From contig JAJTID010000134.1 in the NCBI GenBank assembly GCA_021300155.1, forward strand, positions 1 to 40,964: a DNA stretch of 40,964 nt, in the 5' to 3' direction. Under the pieces are notes generated by a model. That model did no database searches and was not told the origin of the DNA. It saw only the letters and a program-made list of their open reading frames with translations. This DNA comes from Pirellula sp. (GTDB lineage Bacteria > Planctomycetota > Planctomycetia > Pirellulales > Pirellulaceae). The position numbers were made by a program, and so were the translations under genes. Below, in pieces: positions 35,718-40,964 of this stretch (position 1 is the first letter of the stretch; each line of letters opens with the position of its first letter).

Positions 35718-36257
35718 CTACTTGACGTAGTAGGGGGAAATCATGAGATAAGCCAATACTCCAGTGACCGAAACATAAAGCCAAATCGGAAATGCCCACT
35801 TTGCAATCGCTTTGTGTCGAGCGATTTGGTGAGTAACCGCGAACATAAAGGCCCTCAGCACCAAAGGCAAAACCAGCAATGACAAAAGGATGTGCGAAAT
35901 CAATATAAAGTAATAGACAGTTCGGATCGCACCTTCACCACCGAAGCGTGTTGATTCGTTGGATAAGTGATACGTCACATAACATACCAAAAACACCCCG
36001 CCCAAACAAAAAGCGGTCGTCATCATGGCTCGATGCATGTTGATCCGGCCCATTCGCTGCGCGATGATTCCCAAGATCAGACAAATCGAGGTGGCTGTGT
36101 TGATTCCTCCGATCACATGTGGAATTACTTTGGTCCAATCGCCCAAGTTAACTTTTGTTCGAATTCCCAGCAACACGGCAACAACAATGGGAATGGCAAT
36201 CGAGAGACTGTTCACCAATAAAGTGATCTTCTTCTCCGAGTTTGCAATGGTGGTCAC
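35718..36257 (-). CDS. DUF420 family membrane protein
   Basis: The 179-residue protein has about five membrane spans (LSIAIPIVVAVLLGI, VIGGINTATSICLILGII, MTTAFCLGGVFLVCYVTYHL, YYFILISHILLSLLVLPLVL, FPIWLYVSVTGVLAYLMI), with conserved histidines at HVIGG, MHRAMM, YHLS, SHI and HKAIAKW. This matches DUF420 proteins, which are associated with haem-copper oxidase assembly in some bacteria (CtaM-like). No oxidase gene lies in the window, so the role is inferred from the family only. Confidence 0.88.
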   Translation of the reverse strand: MTTIANSEKKITLLVNSLSIAIPIVVAVLLGIRTKVNLGDWTKVIPHVIGGINTATSICLILGIIAQRMGRINMHRAMMTTAFCLGGVFLVCYVTYHLSNESTRFGGEGAIRTVYYFILISHILLSLLVLPLVLRAFMFAVTHQIARHKAIAKWAFPIWLYVSVTGVLAYLMISPYYVK

Positions 36258-36401
36258 GACAAGCCTTTGTTCTTAGGGAATGAGGGGGATGTTGATAACG
36301 GACGAAATTTGTTCTGGATCGAGATTCGGTCGCGTGAATACCGCGTAGGTTCGTAGGAAACTTTTTCGTGAAACTGCAGGAGCCCGACTCAGGGCAACAC
36401 G

Positions 36402-36713
36402 TCACAAAGCTTTTCCTAGCTTTGTATCCTTGGGGGCTTTGATGTCTTTGTACCAACCGAGCAAGCATATTTCTTCGATGCTGGCCCAATGGCAATGTTC
36501 GCTCCAGACCGATGTTTTTCCATCGGGGCATGAAGCATCCCCTTCCTTGCCACGAGGAATTCTTCCGAGGAGCGATGGATCGTTCCAGGCTGCTTCGCAC
36601 TCATCACATAGTATGTAGCCCGTCAAGGATTGTTTGCGAACATGAACTCGAACGCGGGCGAGGCCTTGCGAGCAAATCGGGCAGTCGTCAATGTAAAAAT
36701 ACTTCTTGGTCAT
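36402..36713 (-). CDS. Hypothetical zinc-ribbon-like protein
   Basis: The 103-residue product has two cysteine pairs, CPIC (residues 11-14) and CDEC (36-39), arranged like a small zinc ribbon, followed by WNDPSLLGRI and an unrecognised tail (residues about 55-103). It lies 8 bases after the next minus-strand gene and may be translated with it. Function is unknown. Confidence 0.55.
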   Translation of the reverse strand: MTKKYFYIDDCPICSQGLARVRVHVRKQSLTGYILCDECEAAWNDPSLLGRIPRGKEGDASCPDGKTSVWSEHCHWASIEEICLLGWYKDIKAPKDTKLGKAL

Positions 36714-36721
36714 ATGAATCG

Positions 36722-37429
36722 CTAGAGCGGAAAGGCTGTAATCACCGCGTCGTCACGAACGATGACCTTCATTTTCCTGACCTTGGGGTTCTTTTTGCGT
36801 TTTCCTGTTTCTCCGCCAAGAAAACCGATGGGTTTATCGAACCCAGCTTCGTAAGCGATGTCGCCGTCATCTTCTTTCATACTCGTTCCTTTGAGCTTCT
36901 GTTTCGCTCGCGTCACCGTGTCATCGATGGCAATGAGGAACTCCACCATCGAGCCATCAAAGACGCCATGAGAGCCTGGTCGGTCTGGCATATCGCTCAA
37001 GTGGCGTTCGATATGCTTGAGCCGATGCCCTTCTTCTGAACCGGGTTTGTAAATCAAACCAGCTGGCGATTCAAACCGATTCTTGCCGACCTCCGTGAGG
37101 TAATCCTCGACAGATTGCGGGGGTGATTTTTTTTCGGGCGTTTTCGATTCCAAATCCGAATCTTCATCCGATTCGTCTTTTGGAGCCTTCGATTCGTTCG
37201 ATTTAGAAGCACTCGACGGTTTCGCATCCGCGTTCTTTTTGGTCGTCGCTTTCGCAGGTTCGTCGCCAGTTAAGCTAGCGACGCTGGGCAAGTTCCAGCC
37301 AAACCACTGGTTGAGTCGTGGTTGTAATGGGACGTAAACGATGATTGCCGCGATGATTGCGACTGCCCATTTCGCGGGAATTACCTTCAAAAGTGAGGCG
37401 GCCGTTTCTTTTTGACTCTTGGAATTCAT
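36722..37429 (-). CDS. Membrane-anchored protein with EndoU/BECR-like RNase-type C-terminal domain
   Basis: From ATG 37429 (GGTGAAG upstream) the product has 235 residues. A single hydrophobic segment (about 22-35, WAVAIIAAIIVYVP) is followed by a charged, low-complexity linker rich in Lys, Ser, Glu and Asp (55-105). The C-terminal domain reads NRFESPAGLIYKPGSEEGHRLKHIERH (118-143), then GSHGVFD and finally KVIVRDDAVITAFPL. The pattern SPAGL...GHR.KH...H.VF...V.TAFP recalls toxin RNases of the BECR (EndoU/colicin D/RelE) group. This is an inference from motif shape and the protein may have lost activity. It is divergent from the RND pump. Confidence 0.6.
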   Translation of the reverse strand: MNSKSQKETAASLLKVIPAKWAVAIIAAIIVYVPLQPRLNQWFGWNLPSVASLTGDEPAKATTKKNADAKPSSASKSNESKAPKDESDEDSDLESKTPEKKSPPQSVEDYLTEVGKNRFESPAGLIYKPGSEEGHRLKHIERHLSDMPDRPGSHGVFDGSMVEFLIAIDDTVTRAKQKLKGTSMKEDDGDIAYEAGFDKPIGFLGGETGKRKKNPKVRKMKVIVRDDAVITAFPL

Positions 37430-37569
37430 ACGATCTTCACCTTGGGAAACATCATTTTTCAATCATACCCAACAGTAGTGGGATTCGCCTATCCGAACTA
37501 CAATGCACGAGGCTGATTCTTTCCGATCCTCCCCTGCCGTATCCCGCCTCACCCACATTAGGTCCTACC

Positions 37570-40500
37570 TTGTACTGGCTTGCTGAAATCTGTGTGAAGC
37601 GTCCCGTCTTCGCTCTGATGCTAGTTACCGCTTTGGTAGTAGCTGGGATCGTGGCATTTCCATCGTTGGGAATCGACCGGTATCCGAAAACCGATTTGCC
37701 AACGGTCTATATTCGAACAACCTACCCAGGGGCCGCCTCCCAAGAAGTCGAGTCGGAGGTCTCGCAAGTCATCGAAGACGCGGTCTCAACGGTTTCAGGA
37801 ATCGAAGAGTTACGGAGTATTTCCAGCGATGGAAGCTCGATCGTTCTGATTACTTTTGCGTTGAATCGAGATATCGACGCTGCTGTTCAAGATATTCGGG
37901 ACGCTGTCTCGGCGCTCGGAAATCGGCTACCGAGAACGGTTGACCCGCCTGTGGTCCAGAAATCCGATTTGGACTCCAGTCCTATCATGACGATCGCAGT
38001 TTCGGGCGAAAAGACGCCGTCCGAACTTTATTTTTTGGCCGATCGATTCGTAAAAAGTGTCATCGAATCAAGTCAAGGTGTTGGGCAGGTGACGATTTCT
38101 GGCGCCGCAGAGCGAGCGATCAAAGTTGACATCGATGCGAAGAGGCTTGCTGCGTATGGAATGACGATCTTGCAAGTTCGCGATGCTCTCGTTCGCCAAA
38201 ACACAGAAGTACCGGGCGGACGCGTCGACGAAGGGCTTCGAGAACGTGCACTTCGAACACTCGGTCGAGTCCCTACGGCCGACAAATTTCCTGAACTGGT
38301 GATCGACACGGTCAATGGGGTGCCGATCCGGTTGGAAGACTTGGGTACCGTATCCGATGCCAATAAAGAAGTGCGAACGATCTCGCGATTAGATGGTGTG
38401 CCGACCGTTACGTTGAGCGTTCAACGGCAGTCTGGCGAGAACACCGTTCGGGTTATCCAAGGTGTCAAAGACAAATTGGAGCGAGCCCGAGGATTGTTGC
38501 CGCCGGATGTTCGCGTGGCCGTCATCCAAGATCAGTCTCGCTACATTTTGGCCGCTCTTCATGAAATCGAAAACCATTTGTTGTCTGGTTCGGTGCTGGC
38601 GTGTCTCACCGTTTTGCTATTTATGCGGTCATGGCGTTCCACGTTGATCGCGTCGGTCGCCATCCCTGCCTCGATCGTTGCAACCTTTGCGTTCATGCGT
38701 GCATTCGGTTTTACGTTGAACAATATGACGATGCTGGCGTTGGTCTTGATGGTCGGTGTCGTGATCGATGACGCGATCGTTGTTCTTGAGAATGTTTTCC
38801 GTTGCATCGAAGAATTGGGGATGGAGCCCAAACAAGCGGCAATTGAAGGCACACGCGAGATCGGGCTTGCGGTTCTGGCAACGACCATATCTTTGGTGAT
38901 AGTTTTCTTGCCCGTTTCGTTCTTGTCTAGCGTGACGGGTCGGATGCTTTTTGAGTTCGGTGTCACTGCGACCGTTGCCATTCTCATCTCCATGTTCGTC
39001 AGCTTTACGTTGACGCCGATGATGTGCAGTCTGCTTCTGAAGAAGCCAAAAGCCAACAGCTTTTCCCATGCGAATGCGGGGACGCGTGGTGGACTCTATC
39101 GATGGGTCGAGAGCGGATATATGCTGAGTCTGCGTCTAGCTATGCGATATCGATTTGCGACGCTCGTGCTGTGTATCCTTACTATTCTTGCCAATATTCC
39201 GCTCTATTCATGGGTTCGCCAAGACTACATTCCGAGCAATGTCGACGAGTCTGAATTCGAAGTCAGCATCAATGCCAAAGAGGGAACGACCATCTCCGCG
39301 ATGAATGTGGCGGTTGGTAGTATTGAAAAAAAGCTTCAGGAAGTCGAAGGAGTCGAGCTTGTCCTTTCTTCCGTGGGTGGTCGAGGGTTTGGTGGTGTTA
39401 GTTCAGCGAGTATCTACGTTCGATTGATCGATGCACACAAACGGAGCTTCTCGCTCGAACGACTGGTGCATGACGCTCTGCAAGGCGAGCCATCGAAAGC
39501 ATTCAAAGGGAATTATTCCCAACAGCAGAAGATGCAGCAGATTCGTTCGATGTTGAAAGTGTTCTCCGACGTTCGGATCTCGATTCGAAACCTCACTTCG
39601 CTGCGTCAAGGTGCGAATGTTGATATCGATTTTTCGGTTACTGCACCCGATGCCAAGTCGCTCAACGTGTTCTGCGAAGATCTTCGTAAGAGGGTGCAGG
39701 AGCTACCTGGTATTGTGGATGTCGACATTACACTTCGGCTGGACAAACCAGAACTGCTTGTCGATATTGATCGCGAACGATCGGCATCGCTCGGTGTTCC
39801 AGTCCAAGAGATCGCCGATACACTTCGGATCGCCGTCGGTGGTGAAGATCGAGTATCTCGCTATCGTGATGCGAGTGTCGACGACGCGTACGATGTGGAG
39901 CTTCGATTGGTAGGAGTGGATCGTCGGGATGTCGATGCGATCTCTCAGCTTTACGTTCGCACGAACCCTCCGGTGAATCAAACAACCGATGGAAACGTGG
40001 GCTCGCGAAACAATTCCCTGACTCGTATCGAGAATCTCGTTAGCTTTCGTTTTGGGGATGCGGCGGCTCGGATCGATCGACTGGACAAGCAGCGTATGGT
40101 GGCCATCCGTGCCAACATTGCATCCGGTTATGCATTGGCCGATCGAATCGCTGCCATCAAGGAACAGGTCAAAACCATGGGCCTTCCTCCAGGATTCGAA
40201 ACGAAAGTGTTGGGACGAGGCCGAGAGTTGGAAAGAACGCTCGATGAGTTTCGTTGGACATTCTTGCTGAGTTTCGTATTCATGTACATCGTGCTCGCTG
40301 CCCAGTTCGAACACTTGGCACACCCCCTTACTATTTTGTTCACATTGCCACTGTCGATCCCGTTTGGCTTGATCAGTCTGTATTGGGGGAATGAAACGTT
40401 AAATGTTTATTCTGCACTCGGGGTGTTAGTGCTATTCGGTGTGGTCAAGAAGGCGGCGATTCTACAGATCGATTGCATGAATGCATTGCGTTCCAAGGGG

Positions 40501-40827
40501 GTAGATCGAACGACCGCGATTATGCAGGCGAACCGAGATAGATTGCGTCCTATTTTAATGACGACAATATCCTTCGTGGCTGGTCTATTGCCACTGCTTA
40601 TCGCGACCGGACCTGGTTCGGAAGAGCGACGATCGATCGCGGTGCTTGCGACAGGAGGGCAAACATTGTCGCTGTTGCTGACGTTGATCGCGGTTCCCGT
40701 GATGTATACGTATTTTGACGATCTCGACAAACCTCTGCGATCTTGGTTCCGCAAACGTTCGGAGAGCAACCCATCGACTCCTGAAGAAGCTGAGGCAGAG
40801 GAACCGAAAGTTCTTCAAAGCGCCTAA
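37570..40827 (+). CDS. RND-family efflux transporter (AcrB/MdtB type)
   Basis: From TTG 37570 (AGGT upstream) the protein has 1085 residues, in the family's usual range. It shows the first span (VFALMLVTALVVAGIVAF), GIDRYPKTDLPTVYIRTTYPGA, the central span cluster, GVVIDDAIVVLENV with the proton-relay pair Asp400/Asp401, and the C-terminal GVVKKAAILQID with Lys960. Two periplasmic halves are present. It uses the proton gradient to export small molecules. The membrane-fusion partner and outer-membrane channel are not in the window. The frame stays open to 37357, overlapping the divergent gene, which is probably not used. Confidence 0.92.
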   Translation: MYWLAEICVKRPVFALMLVTALVVAGIVAFPSLGIDRYPKTDLPTVYIRTTYPGAASQEVESEVSQVIEDAVSTVSGIEELRSISSDGSSIVLITFALNRDIDAAVQDIRDAVSALGNRLPRTVDPPVVQKSDLDSSPIMTIAVSGEKTPSELYFLADRFVKSVIESSQGVGQVTISGAAERAIKVDIDAKRLAAYGMTILQVRDALVRQNTEVPGGRVDEGLRERALRTLGRVPTADKFPELVIDTVNGVPIRLEDLGTVSDANKEVRTISRLDGVPTVTLSVQRQSGENTVRVIQGVKDKLERARGLLPPDVRVAVIQDQSRYILAALHEIENHLLSGSVLACLTVLLFMRSWRSTLIASVAIPASIVATFAFMRAFGFTLNNMTMLALVLMVGVVIDDAIVVLENVFRCIEELGMEPKQAAIEGTREIGLAVLATTISLVIVFLPVSFLSSVTGRMLFEFGVTATVAILISMFVSFTLTPMMCSLLLKKPKANSFSHANAGTRGGLYRWVESGYMLSLRLAMRYRFATLVLCILTILANIPLYSWVRQDYIPSNVDESEFEVSINAKEGTTISAMNVAVGSIEKKLQEVEGVELVLSSVGGRGFGGVSSASIYVRLIDAHKRSFSLERLVHDALQGEPSKAFKGNYSQQQKMQQIRSMLKVFSDVRISIRNLTSLRQGANVDIDFSVTAPDAKSLNVFCEDLRKRVQELPGIVDVDITLRLDKPELLVDIDRERSASLGVPVQEIADTLRIAVGGEDRVSRYRDASVDDAYDVELRLVGVDRRDVDAISQLYVRTNPPVNQTTDGNVGSRNNSLTRIENLVSFRFGDAAARIDRLDKQRMVAIRANIASGYALADRIAAIKEQVKTMGLPPGFETKVLGRGRELERTLDEFRWTFLLSFVFMYIVLAAQFEHLAHPLTILFTLPLSIPFGLISLYWGNETLNVYSALGVLVLFGVVKKAAILQIDCMNALRSKGVDRTTAIMQANRDRLRPILMTTISFVAGLLPLLIATGPGSEERRSIAVLATGGQTLSLLLTLIAVPVMYTYFDDLDKPLRSWFRKRSESNPSTPEEAEAEEPKVLQSA

Positions 40828-40855
40828 GGAATAGTCTGCGAATAACTTCCAGATT

Positions 40856-40964
40856 TCATTTTGGCTGAGGAATTGCGGTGTAGTTGAATTTCGGGAGTAC
40901 TGCATCGAATTGGATCTTCATCGTTTCTTTGAAATCCTCGGCAACCTTACGGCCCGTTGAGAAG
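40856..40964 (-). CDS. C-terminal 35 codons of an unidentified gene, cut by window edge
   Basis: The minus strand reads FSTGRKVAEDFKETMKIQ and ends in TAIPQPK followed by TGA (40856-40858). The frame is open to the edge. The composition is protein-like and the gene converges with the RND gene. The family is not identified. Confidence 0.6.
   Translation of the reverse strand, partial: FSTGRKVAEDFKETMKIQFDAVLPKFNYTAIPQPK

Noticed and set aside
40089-40964. Second RND subunit at the right edge
   Set aside because: The sequence after 40827 reads as the 3' end of a gene on the opposite strand instead.

Overview
The window looks like a chromosomal segment of a planctomycete, most probably from the Pirellulaceae/Pirellulales group. 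The reasons are a PVC-type giant haem-binding CxxCH protein with propeller and HEAT repeats, a secreted hydrolase with a Tat signal, planctomycete-style REP-associated tyrosine transposases (RAYTs), a DUF4416 protein, several TTG/GTG starts, weak Shine-Dalgarno use, and many short isolated transcription units with convergent hairpins between them. The genus cannot be fixed from the sequence alone.

Left part (1-20.9 kb) is mostly ordinary chromosome. It holds a cut-off RAYT, a secreted cytochrome/propeller protein, a Tat-exported alpha/beta hydrolase, a cyanophycinase-moaE-moaA run, a secreted phosphatase-like protein that ends in a c-type haem motif, glnS, a Uma2 nuclease-like gene, purA, a fused tRNA-hydroxylase (TrhO)/pseudouridine-synthase (RluA) protein, a decayed vWA gene, a proline/glycine/serine-rich lipoprotein, a GlmU-like left-handed beta-helix protein and a long ThiE.

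Middle part (20.95-31 kb) begins with tRNA-Arg(CCT) and then a type I restriction-modification locus on the minus strand. Transcription order is hsdM, a truncated DUF1016 gene, a RAYT with its REP repeats, a second copy of the hsdM 3' end, hsdS, an AlbA_2/ATPase regulator and, after a 317-base gap, hsdR. Every junction from hsdM to the AlbA_2 gene overlaps (ATGA, or TAATG in one case). The last part of hsdM recurs in three places, each directly in front of the next start codon. This is the most unusual structure in the window: accessory genes appear to have been threaded between hsdM and hsdS while translational coupling was kept.

Right part (31-41 kb) carries a hypothetical protein, a large multi-membrane-span protein of glycosyltransferase type, an ABC ATPase with a possible 44-residue downstream ORF, DUF4416, DUF420, a zinc-ribbon-like protein, a membrane-anchored protein with an EndoU/BECR-like RNase-toxin-type C-terminus, a complete RND efflux pump, and the 3' end of another gene at the edge.

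All family assignments rest on motif recognition by eye; no database search was run.
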